A stretch of DNA of 55,585 nucleotides. It comes from Planctomycetota bacterium. GTDB lineage: Bacteria; Planctomycetota; Phycisphaerae; WQYP01. Shown in pieces: positions 24,661 to 30,897 of this stretch; within the stretch, counting starts at the first letter, position 1; each line of letters opens with the position of its first letter. Below the pieces are notes generated by a model, which worked only from the letters and a program-made list of their open reading frames with translations, was not told the origin of the DNA and searched no databases. Both the position numbers and the translations under genes were made by a program. Location of the stretch: the NCBI GenBank assembly GCA_021785435.1, contig JAJYFE010000006.1, positions 1 to 55,585 of the forward strand, in the 5' to 3' direction.

Positions 24661-24958
24661 CCGCCCCGTACAAGCCTATCTCAAATGGGCCAACCGGATT
24701 CCAGGTATTTACGCCCGGACGGTGCTGGAACAGCCCGCGCCAGTCCACGCCGCCGACGTTGACCTTAACCAGCTGGCTATGATCAAGCACTTCAAGAGCC
24801 TTATGCCGATGGCGCAGGAAAGTCGCAAGCCCATGTTTCACCTCACCGCGGCCGACGGCGCCATAGGCGGACACGCCGGCGCGGTTCAGGATTGCGGCAA
24901 CCAGTTTCGGCAGCTTGCGCGGAAAATCCTGGACAAGATCACCGCCGGCAGCGGATGA
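24650..24958 (+). pseudogene. ParA-like AAA ATPase, C-terminal fragment
   Basis: The frame gives RPVQAYLKWANRIPGIYART, then VDLNQLAMIKHFKSLMPMAQ, ESRKPMFHLTAADGAIGGHA, GAVQDCGNQFRQLARKILDK. This is the characteristic C-terminal segment of a subgroup of ParA/MinD-family ATPases (consensus as I recall it: LKHYRSLMPMAQEARKPMFxLxxADGAIGAH). The nucleotide-binding N-terminal half is missing and the left end abuts the transposase remnant. It is therefore a decayed gene fragment. The assignment rests on remembered family sequence and would be tested by an HMM search. Confidence 0.6.
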
Positions 24959-25257
24959 CTTTCGCGGCCCCTCGGGGCCAACTGAGGGGCTGCGGTCAAA
25001 CTATTCTTGTGCCACTTCGGCGAGTGGTTTGCACGTCCCGGGCTTTATCCGCGCCGCCACCAGCGGGGGGCGAACCAAGCCAGCCGTGGCGTTGTGGTAT
25101 GGCGGATGTTCCAACGGCATTTTGGCTTATCTCGTTTACCGACAATAAGTTACGTGCGTTTTGCGTATATTATATGTAGACGCTAACATGAGTTATATAT
25201 ATATATATTCCGTATTGCTATTGCTGTTAGATGTATCTGGGTTATACTGTGGTCACT
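24959..25257. other. AT-rich spacer before IS1634 remnant
   Basis: No gene is supported. From 25140 the composition becomes sharply AT-rich, with a (TA)n run at about 25194-25207 and TTATACT near 25243, which would serve as a -10-like region for the transposase remnant that starts at 25258. Confidence 0.45.
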
Positions 25258-25675
25258 ATGCATGGGGATGAAAGTCATTCCGGCTCCTACGTTCGCTACC
25301 TGCCACGCGATTCCTATCGCCAGGACGGCAAGATCAAGCACCGAACCATCACCAATTTATCCCGTTGCTCGCCCCTGGAAATCCAAGCCATCCAGTCTCC
25401 GTAGGCGACTCACCTCGGCGAGCTGGTGCTGCCACACAAAAACGACTTGATGACCCTGCGGTCGCTGGGCGCAGATGTCATCCTACGTCAGGGACCATCC
25501 GTCGGCGCCGTCTGGGCTGTCTACGATCTGGCCCGACCGTTGGGTCTCTCGTCGGGGCGAGTCGCCTACAGAAGCCGGGCGGCCTTGGGTTCGACCCGTC
25601 AGGGTAAGTTGGCGCTCTGGCAGATCCTCGCCCGCGTGGTCGATCCAGGCTCCCGGCTGGGGTACGATCAAAAGT
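25258..25675 (+). pseudogene. IS1634-family transposase, N-terminal remnant interrupted by repeat sequence
   Basis: From ATG 25258 the frame reads MHGDESHSGSYVRYLPRDSY, RQDGKIKHRTITNLSRCSPL, EIQAIQ, then a stop within a GGCGACTCACCTCGGCGAGC element. In the next frame the protein resumes: LPHKNDLMTLRSLGADVILR, QGPSVGAVWAVYDLARPLGL, and after another repeat-like piece (GGGGCGAGTCGCCTACAGAA), STRQGKLALWQILARVVDPG SRLG. This is the typical opening of IS1634-type transposases. The remainder is missing; a middle fragment of such a transposase lies at 54134-54435. Two repeat elements sit inside the gene. Confidence 0.65.
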
Positions 25676-25751
25676 TGTGGACGGGGGAAAAAAGGCGGCG
25701 TCGCCTAAAAGAAGAATGTTTTACTTTTATTCTTTTTCAGGACTACGCACC

Positions 25752-26190
25752 ATGGGTAACAGGAGGACCGAAACGAGGAAATGTCCAAATGCCGGGTGCC
25801 GCGATGCGCTGACCGAGATGCTGCGGGATGGAACGCAGCGGCTTCTGGCACAAGCTGTGCCGTTGGAGGCGGAGGCATGGATCGCCGCGTGTGTCGAACC
25901 GGTGGACTCCCAAGGCCATCGCCAGGTGGTTCGCAACGGCTACCTGCCGGAAGGAAAGGTGATGGCCGGCATCGGGATGATACCGGTTCGCCAGCCACGG
26001 GTCGCCGAAGAAGGCGACTCGCCAAAGCGAGACGCGGAACAACGCGGGGCGCCAGGTCTGTCTGGCCATGGTTTACAAACTCTGCCAGAGCGCCCGGCGA
26101 GGCTTCCGGCGGCTCAACGGCTCGGAGTTACTCCAGGATGTTATAGCTGGTGTTAAATATGAGGATGGGATTAACAAGTTAGCCGCCTGA
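25752..26190 (+). pseudogene. IS256-family transposase with internal deletion
   Basis: The N-terminal piece reads DALTEMLRDGTQRLLAQAVP, LEAEAWIAACVEPVDSQGHR, QVVRNGYLPEGKVMAGIGMI-PVRQPRV, the usual IS256 start. It then runs into a GTCGCCGAAGAAGGCGACTC repeat at 25990-26010. The C-terminal piece, in another frame from 26068, reads MVYKLCQSARRGFRRLNGSE and LLQDVIAGVKYEDGINKLAA before TGA, the usual IS256 end. About 250 internal residues, including the DDE residues, are gone. An IS-end-like sequence (CCGTCCACAACATTTGACGG) follows at 26196-26215. Confidence 0.75.
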
Positions 26191-26501
26191 GACCGTCCGT
26201 CCACAACATTTGACGGTAGCCTTCGGGGGGATGGCCAGATTTTGTGGCAGGGACGTGCCGACGGACGGCATAAATGCCGCCGCTAAGGCGGTTGGGGATT
26301 TGGCACGGTCGCTGAGGACCGGCACGGGCTAAGAAATCTGGCCACACTCCGCGCCAGTGCCGTTCCCAGTGCGCCCGTTTCGCGCAGCGGGGTAAGGACG
26401 GCCAGTGATTATCGTAGCCCGGAGATCGCTCGCCAAACCAGGGCGGCGCAGTATAGTAGTGATTCCTAAGAAGGGTAGGATTTCAGCGGAACGTGACATC
26501 C
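26191..26501. other. IS256 right end and upstream region of hslU
   Basis: The left part is the IS256 right flank (CCACAACATTTGACGG). The middle is the inverted-repeat structure at 26233-26343. The right part precedes hslU and contains AGTATAGTAGTG at about 26450, which has a TATAGT that could be a -10 box; no clear -35 is seen. Confidence 0.45.
26233..26343. ncRNA. 111-base multibranched structured element (candidate RNA or DNA structure)
   Basis: GGCCAGATTT (26233-26242) is perfectly complementary to AAATCTGGCC (26334-26343). Between them lie further stems: GTGCC (26255-26259) with GGCAC (26302-26306 or 26321-26325), GGCA-TAAA-TGCC (26267-26278), CCGCC-GCTAA-GGCGG (26277-26291) and GGTC-GCTGAG-GACC (26307-26320). 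The last three can each form a hairpin inside a closed junction, though the second and third share two bases. It lies between the IS256 remnant and hslU. It could be a structured RNA, an IS-derived end or a DNA fold; transcription is unproven. Confidence 0.4.
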
Positions 26502-27857
26502 ATGGCGGTGACAATTTCAGAAGCCGAGCTGACGCCCACGCGCATCGTGGCGGAATTGGATAAATATATTGTCGGGCAGGCCGACGCTAAAAAAGCCGTA
26601 GCGCTGGCGCTGCGCAATCGGTGGCGGCGGCTGCAACTGCCTCCGGAGGAAGCGCGGGAAATCATTCCCAAGAATATTCTGATGATCGGCCCGACGGGCG
26701 TGGGAAAAACCGAGATTGCCCGGCGCTTGGCCGCGTTGGTGCACGCTCCCTTTATCAAGGTGGAGGCGACGAAGTATACCGAGGTCGGCTATGTGGGCCG
26801 CGATGTGGAAAGCATGATCCGCGAGCTGCTGGAACTGGCTGTGCGCATGGTGCGGGCGCGGCAGCTGGAGGCGGTCCAGGCCCAGGCCGCCGAATTGGCT
26901 GAGCAGCGTCTGGTGGACCTGTTGCTGCCGCCGGAAGAGACCCCGCCGGCGGATGCGGCGACGGCCCAGCGCCGGCAGCGCAGCCGGGCGAAGATCAAGT
27001 CGCAGCTGGCGACGGGCGCCTTTGATGACCGGCTGCTGGAGGTGCCGGTGGAGGAAAAACCGCCGCTGCCGGCAATGGTGGGAATGATCGGAACAGAGCC
27101 TTCGGACGGAGGCGCCGGTTTCTCGGACTTTCTGGAAAAGATTATTCCGACACGGGTGGTCACACGGAAGGTCAAGACCCCGGAAGCGCGGCGCCTGCTT
27201 GCGGCGGCCGAGGCGGAAAAACTGATTGATGAGCAGGCGGTGATCCGACAGGCGATCGAGCTGACCGAACAGCGGGGCATCGTGTTTATCGATGAAATCG
27301 ACAAGATTGTCGCCGGAGAGGGGCGCTCCGGACCGGACGTTTCGCGGCAGGGCGTGCAACGGGACCTGTTGCCGCTGGTGGAAGGATCCACCGTGAACAG
27401 TCGGCATGGCGCGGTGCAGACGAACCATATATTGTTTATCGCGGCCGGGGCGTTTCACAGCAGCAAGCCGGCGGACTTGATGCCGGAATTTCAGGGGCGT
27501 TTTCCGATTCGCGTGGAGCTAAGCGACCTGGACGCCGCCGATTACGCCCGTATTTTGCGGGAGCCGCGGCATTCGCTGCTGCACCAGCAGGAAAAGTTGC
27601 TTTGCACGGAGGGTTTGCAGGTGCAATTCACGGACGACGCGGTCGCCGCGCTGGCCGGGTACGCGCACAACATCAACCAAGCCACGGTGAATATCGGCGC
27701 CCGGCGGCTGCATACGCTGCTGGAAAAGGTGATCGAGGACCTGTCGTTTGACGCGCCGGCGCGGCGCGGCGAGCGCCACGTGATCGATGCGGTCATGGTG
27801 CGCACCAAGCTGGCGGCGCTGGCCGCCGATGAGGATGTATCACGCTATGTGTTGTAG
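26502..27857 (+). CDS. hslU: HslU, ATPase subunit of the HslVU (ClpYQ) protease
   Basis: The 451-residue product is the AAA+ unfoldase that feeds proteins to the HslV peptidase. It shows LTPTRIVAELDKYIVGQADA, KNILMIGPTGVGKTEIARRL (Walker A at about 63-70), ATKYTEVGYVGRDVESMIRE (pore motif GYVG), the I-domain, RGIVFIDEIDKIVAGEG (Walker B), RDLLPLVEGSTVNSRHG, ADLMPEFQGRFPIRVEL and ATVNIGARRLHTLLEKVIED (sensor 2). The C-terminus DEDVSRYVL is the tail that docks into HslV, so a partner is expected; none is encoded next to it, where it usually lies. GTG 26493 is an alternative start. Followed after 2 bases by a glycosyltransferase gene. Confidence 0.95.
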   Translation: MAVTISEAELTPTRIVAELDKYIVGQADAKKAVALALRNRWRRLQLPPEEAREIIPKNILMIGPTGVGKTEIARRLAALVHAPFIKVEATKYTEVGYVGRDVESMIRELLELAVRMVRARQLEAVQAQAAELAEQRLVDLLLPPEETPPADAATAQRRQRSRAKIKSQLATGAFDDRLLEVPVEEKPPLPAMVGMIGTEPSDGGAGFSDFLEKIIPTRVVTRKVKTPEARRLLAAAEAEKLIDEQAVIRQAIELTEQRGIVFIDEIDKIVAGEGRSGPDVSRQGVQRDLLPLVEGSTVNSRHGAVQTNHILFIAAGAFHSSKPADLMPEFQGRFPIRVELSDLDAADYARILREPRHSLLHQQEKLLCTEGLQVQFTDDAVAALAGYAHNINQATVNIGARRLHTLLEKVIEDLSFDAPARRGERHVIDAVMVRTKLAALAADEDVSRYVL

Positions 27858-27859
27858 GG

Positions 27860-28675
27860 ATGCCCATGGCTGAGGTATCCGCGGGCGGCGGGCCGCCAAC
27901 CGATATCGAACTGTCGCTGATCATCCCGGCGTATAACGAGGCTTCCAGCGTCGGTCCGCTGGTGGAGCGCCTGGCGGAGGTGTTGACCCCGTTGGCGATC
28001 CGTTTCGAGGTGATTGTGGTTGACGACGGCAGTACGGATGATACGCGTCGTGCGCTGCTGGAATTGGCGCTGCGGCGGCGCTGGCTGCGGGTGCTTGGCC
28101 TGGCCCAAAACAGCGGCCAGACCGCGGCGCTGGACGCGGGATTCAAGGCGGCGCGCGGCCGCATCTGGGCCACGTTGGATGCGGACTTGCAGAATGATCC
28201 CGCGGAAATACCGCGCCTGATGGCCCTGCTGGGACCGGAAGTGGATATGGTGAACGGTTGGCGGAAGAAACGCCGGGATCATTTCCTGCGCCGGGTGCAA
28301 ACCCGTATTGCCAATGGTGTGCGCAATGTGCTCAGCGGCGAAAATATCCATGATTCCGCCTGCTCGCTGAAGGTGTATAAACGCGCCTGCCTGGAGGGAA
28401 TCACGCTGTATCGGGGGCTGCACCGCTTTTTGCCGACGCTGGTCAAAATGCGCGGCTATCGGGTGATCGAAGTGCCGGTGAGCCATCATCCGCGGGCCTA
28501 CGGGGCGCCGAAATACAAATTCGGCAGTCGGGTGATCCGGGCCTTCGTGGACCTGCTGGCGGTGCGTTGGATGAAAAATCGGGTGTTACGTTACCAGGTG
28601 GAAGAATGGACGGGTACGGTCCCCCCGCACGGCGGTGCGCCGCGCGAACCAAGGTCCGGACTCCATGAGATTTGA
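27860..28675 (+). CDS. glycosyltransferase family 2 (dolichol-phosphate mannosyltransferase/ArnC-like)
   Basis: The 271-residue product is a GT-A fold glycosyltransferase. It has LSLIIPAYNEASSVGPLVER at the start, VIVVDDGSTDDTRRALLELA (nucleotide-binding DDGS), LAQNSGQTAALDAGFKAARG and WATLDADLQNDPAEIPRLMA with the metal-binding DAD. KVYKRACLEGITLYRGLHRF and GAPKYKFGSRVIRAFVDLL complete the family pattern. It lacks the C-terminal transmembrane helices of ArnC-like enzymes, ending in a soluble tail. Members transfer a sugar from a nucleotide donor to a polyprenyl phosphate. Position 2 bases after hslU and just before lpxA fits an envelope role. Confidence 0.85.
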   Translation: MPMAEVSAGGGPPTDIELSLIIPAYNEASSVGPLVERLAEVLTPLAIRFEVIVVDDGSTDDTRRALLELALRRRWLRVLGLAQNSGQTAALDAGFKAARGRIWATLDADLQNDPAEIPRLMALLGPEVDMVNGWRKKRRDHFLRRVQTRIANGVRNVLSGENIHDSACSLKVYKRACLEGITLYRGLHRFLPTLVKMRGYRVIEVPVSHHPRAYGAPKYKFGSRVIRAFVDLLAVRWMKNRVLRYQVEEWTGTVPPHGGAPREPRSGLHEI

Positions 28676-28708
28676 AATTTGAGATTTCAATTTGGAGATT
28701 TGAGATTG
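28666..28708. repeat. AAATTTGAGATTTC-type tract before lpxA
   Basis: GAGATTTGAAATTTGAGATTTCAATTTGG-style tract of short direct and inverted units, overlapping the end of the glycosyltransferase gene and the lpxA upstream region. A similar tract is at 3652-3691. It is shown here for its unusual composition; no function is assigned. Confidence 0.4.
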
Positions 28709-28711
28709 GCG

Positions 28712-29563
28712 ATGGCTGCGTCTGCCCAGATTCATCCCACCGCCCTGGTCGACGCCCAGGCTCAACTGAATTCCGGCGTGGTGATCGGCCCCTACGCCGT
28801 CATCGAAGGTCCGGTGACGTTGGGACCGGACTGTGGCATCGCCGGACACGCCAAGTTAACTGGCCCCTTGACCATGGGGCGGGGCAACCGGGTGCACAGT
28901 TTCGCGGTGCTCGGCGACGCGCCGCAGGACCTCAAATACCGCGATCAGCCCAGCCGGCTGTTAATCGGCGATGGCAACATTTTCCGCGAACACGTCACCG
29001 TGCATCGCGGCACGAACGGGGACACCGTTCTGGGGTCGCATAACTTCCTGATGGCCGGCAGCCACGTCGGCCATAATTGCTCTATCGGCGACCACGTTAC
29101 GCTGGTCAACCACGCCGTGCTCGGCGGCCACGTGGAAGTGCGGGATCGCGCCATCATCGGCGGCTTATGCGCGATGCATCAATTTTGCCGCGTGGGGCGT
29201 CTGGCCATGATTAGCAACAATTCCGCGCATAACGTGGATATCCCGCCGTTCGTCACCAGTCTGCAAACGAATACCATCACCCAATTAAACGCGGTCGGCC
29301 TGCGTCGTTCGGGCATGAGCGCTGCCAGCATCAACGCCCTGCGGCGGATGTTTCAAATTTTGTTCCGCCAATATGCCGGTTTGCCGCTGGCCCGGGCCAT
29401 CGCTCTGCTGCCGGCCGAATTATCCGTCGTGCCGGAGGTGGGGGAATTTGTGGCATTCGTGCGTTCGGCGAAGCGTGGCGTGGCGCGGTTCGGGCCTTGG
29501 TCGCAGCGTCATGGTCCGGGGGAGGCGCACGCGGCGCAGGCCGACGACGACGGGGGCCTCTGA
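28712..29563 (+). CDS. lpxA: UDP-N-acetylglucosamine O-acyltransferase (LpxA)
   Basis: The 283-residue product is the first enzyme of lipid A synthesis, transferring a hydroxyacyl chain from ACP to UDP-GlcNAc. The N-terminal two thirds is a hexapeptide left-handed beta-helix: AQIHPTALVDAQAQLNSGVV, IGPYAVIEGPVTLGPDCGIA, LGDAPQDLKYRDQPSRLLIG (typical of LpxA), FREHVTVHRGTNGDTVLGSH and NFLMAGSHVGHNCSIGDHVT with the catalytic His. The C-terminal helices include LNAVGLRRSGMSAASINALR. ATG 28712 is chosen to give the family start; a frame start at 28679 is not credible. It shows that the organism has a lipid A-type outer membrane. thiE follows after one base. Confidence 0.95.
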   Translation: MAASAQIHPTALVDAQAQLNSGVVIGPYAVIEGPVTLGPDCGIAGHAKLTGPLTMGRGNRVHSFAVLGDAPQDLKYRDQPSRLLIGDGNIFREHVTVHRGTNGDTVLGSHNFLMAGSHVGHNCSIGDHVTLVNHAVLGGHVEVRDRAIIGGLCAMHQFCRVGRLAMISNNSAHNVDIPPFVTSLQTNTITQLNAVGLRRSGMSAASINALRRMFQILFRQYAGLPLARAIALLPAELSVVPEVGEFVAFVRSAKRGVARFGPWSQRHGPGEAHAAQADDDGGL

Positions 29564-29564
29564 C

Positions 29565-30635
29565 ATGTCCGTGATGGTCCGGCGCATCCTGGACGCCAAC
29601 TTTAATCGCGCCAGCGAGGCCCTGCGCGTGCTCGAAGATTACGCCCGCCTGGGGCTAAGCGACGGCGAACTGGCGAGTGACTTGAAATCCCTGCGGCACG
29701 ATCTGGCCGCCGCGCTGCGCCAGTTCGGCCCGCTGGATCTGATGCTGGCCCGCGACACGGTTCACGATCCCGGTGTCGGGCTGACGGGCCGCCTGGAATG
29801 GGCGCGGCCGGATATCCAGGCGCTGCTTTCCGCCAACGCCCAACGGCTTTCCCAAGCCCTGCGCGTGCTGGAGGAAACAGGCAAACTGGTTTCCCCCGCC
29901 GCGGCCGCCGCGATCAAGACGATGCGTTATCGCGCCTACACCCTGGAGCAGCGACTGCTGCGCTTCGCCGCGGCTGGGGGGAGTTTTGAGCGGGTGCGTC
30001 TATACGTGCTATTGACGGCGGCCCGGTGTCGCCGTTCGTGGGAAGAAACCCTGGAGGCGATTCTGGCCGGCGGGGCCGACGCCGTGCAGCTGCGCGAAAA
30101 AGAGCTCTCTGACGCGGAGTTGCTGTCCCGAGCGGAAACGCTGGTTAAGCGGTGCCGGCCGTTCGGCGCCCGGGCGATAATTAATGACCGCCTGGATATC
30201 GCACTGGCCGCCGGGGCGCAGGGTGTGCATCTGGGCCAGCATGACCTGCCGTGCGCCGCGGCCCGGAAAATCGCGGGGGCCGACTTTATTATCGGTGTAT
30301 CCACGGAGAATCTTCCGCAGGCCCAGGCGGCCGTTCGGGATGGCGCCAGTTACGTGGCCGTCGGCGCCATGTTCGCCAGTTTCACCAAAAGCAAGCCCCA
30401 TCTGGCCGGCCCCGCTTACGCCGAAGCGGTGATCCAGGCGCGGTGGCCTGTGCCAGCCGTGGCGATCGGCGGCATTACGCCGGAGAATATCGGCCAGCTT
30501 CGGGCGGTGGGAATAACCACCGTGGCCGTCAGTTCGGCCGTGATCGCCGCCGATGATCCGCAAGCCGTCTGCCGGCGCTTACGCGAAGCGCTCGGTCCGC
30601 ATGCGACGTCGGGTTCTTCACCTGGCCCGGGTTGA
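29565..30635 (+). CDS. thiE: thiamine phosphate synthase with N-terminal ThiD2-like domain
   Basis: The 356-residue product is longer than ordinary ThiE (about 210). Residues 1-140 (MVRRILDANFNRASEALRVL, RYRAYTLEQRLLRF) form the all-helical domain called ThiD2 in databases, found fused to ThiE in several phyla. Residues about 145-350 are the ThiE TIM barrel: LYVLLTAARC, AILAGGADAVQLREKELSDA, RAIINDRLDIALAAGAQGVH, LGQHDLPCAAARKIAGADFI, IGVSTENLPQAQAAVRDGAS, YVAVGAMFASFTKSKPHLAG and AIGGITPENIGQLRAVGITT. It joins the thiazole and pyrimidine phosphates to give thiamine phosphate. No thiamine riboswitch is evident here. The gene follows lpxA by one base. Confidence 0.92.
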   Translation: MSVMVRRILDANFNRASEALRVLEDYARLGLSDGELASDLKSLRHDLAAALRQFGPLDLMLARDTVHDPGVGLTGRLEWARPDIQALLSANAQRLSQALRVLEETGKLVSPAAAAAIKTMRYRAYTLEQRLLRFAAAGGSFERVRLYVLLTAARCRRSWEETLEAILAGGADAVQLREKELSDAELLSRAETLVKRCRPFGARAIINDRLDIALAAGAQGVHLGQHDLPCAAARKIAGADFIIGVSTENLPQAQAAVRDGASYVAVGAMFASFTKSKPHLAGPAYAEAVIQARWPVPAVAIGGITPENIGQLRAVGITTVAVSSAVIAADDPQAVCRRLREALGPHATSGSSPGPG

Positions 30636-30662
30636 CGCCCGTCATGCCGGCACAGCTGAGGC

Positions 30663-30771
30663 AGCTTCAGTACCAGCCAAGCCTCCGGCCCTGGACGACG
30701 CCCGTGATGCTGTACCTAACTTTTCCCGAATTCAAGCTTCAGTACCAGCCAAGCCTCCGGCCCTGGACGAC
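30663..30771 (+). repeat. two identical 37-base direct repeats
   Basis: AGCTTCAGTACCAGCCAAGC... through CTGGACGAC occurs at 30663-30699 and again, identical over 37 bases, at 30735-30771, with a 35-base spacer. It lies in the upstream region of the GntR/LacI regulator. Function unknown. Confidence 0.8.
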
Positions 30772-30817
30772 CGTCCGGCCACCTTTGACAGGGCGGGGTT
30801 TGGGCGGTATTATCAAT

Positions 30818-30841
30818 CCGGATTTAGCCGGATAAATCCGG
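30818..30841. promoter_or_regulatory. operator-like inverted repeat, regulator gene
   Basis: CCGGATTTA (30818-30826) and TAAATCCGG (30833-30841) form a 9-bp perfect inverted repeat with a 6-base spacer. Its right edge adjoins the -35 box at 30842. Its position suggests autoregulation by the downstream GntR/LacI-type protein, which is inference. Confidence 0.6.
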
Positions 30842-30870
30842 TTGACAACGGCCACGGACCAGCCTATAAT
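30842..30870 (+). promoter_or_regulatory. consensus sigma-70 promoter
   Basis: TTGACA at 30842-30847 and TATAAT at 30865-30870 with a 17-base spacer exactly match the housekeeping consensus. Transcription would begin near 30877, giving a leader of about 21 bases before ATG 30898. Perfect consensus is rare in GC-rich DNA, so this is likely a strong, regulated promoter. Confidence 0.8.
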
Positions 30871-30897
30871 GAAGTCGGTTGCGGTGGAAACGGGACC

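Noticed and set aside
23978-24874. Long minus-strand reading frame of 298 codons
   Set aside because: Only short parts match transposase; the rest is antisense to the ParA-like and AlbA_2 fragments. It was treated as a frameshifted transposase remnant, not a gene.
25194-25207. (TA)n run as a possible microsatellite or phase-variable tract
   Set aside because: It is short, outside a functional gene and next to an IS1634 remnant; no phase-variable gene follows.
29565-30635. Thiamine riboswitch controlling thiE
   Set aside because: The gene is one base after lpxA and no TPP-type element (CUGAGA...ACCUGAUC-like) was seen upstream.
30553-30897. Upstream extension of the GntR/LacI regulator frame
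   Set aside because: It passes through the direct repeats, the operator and the consensus promoter, so it cannot be translated from that promoter.
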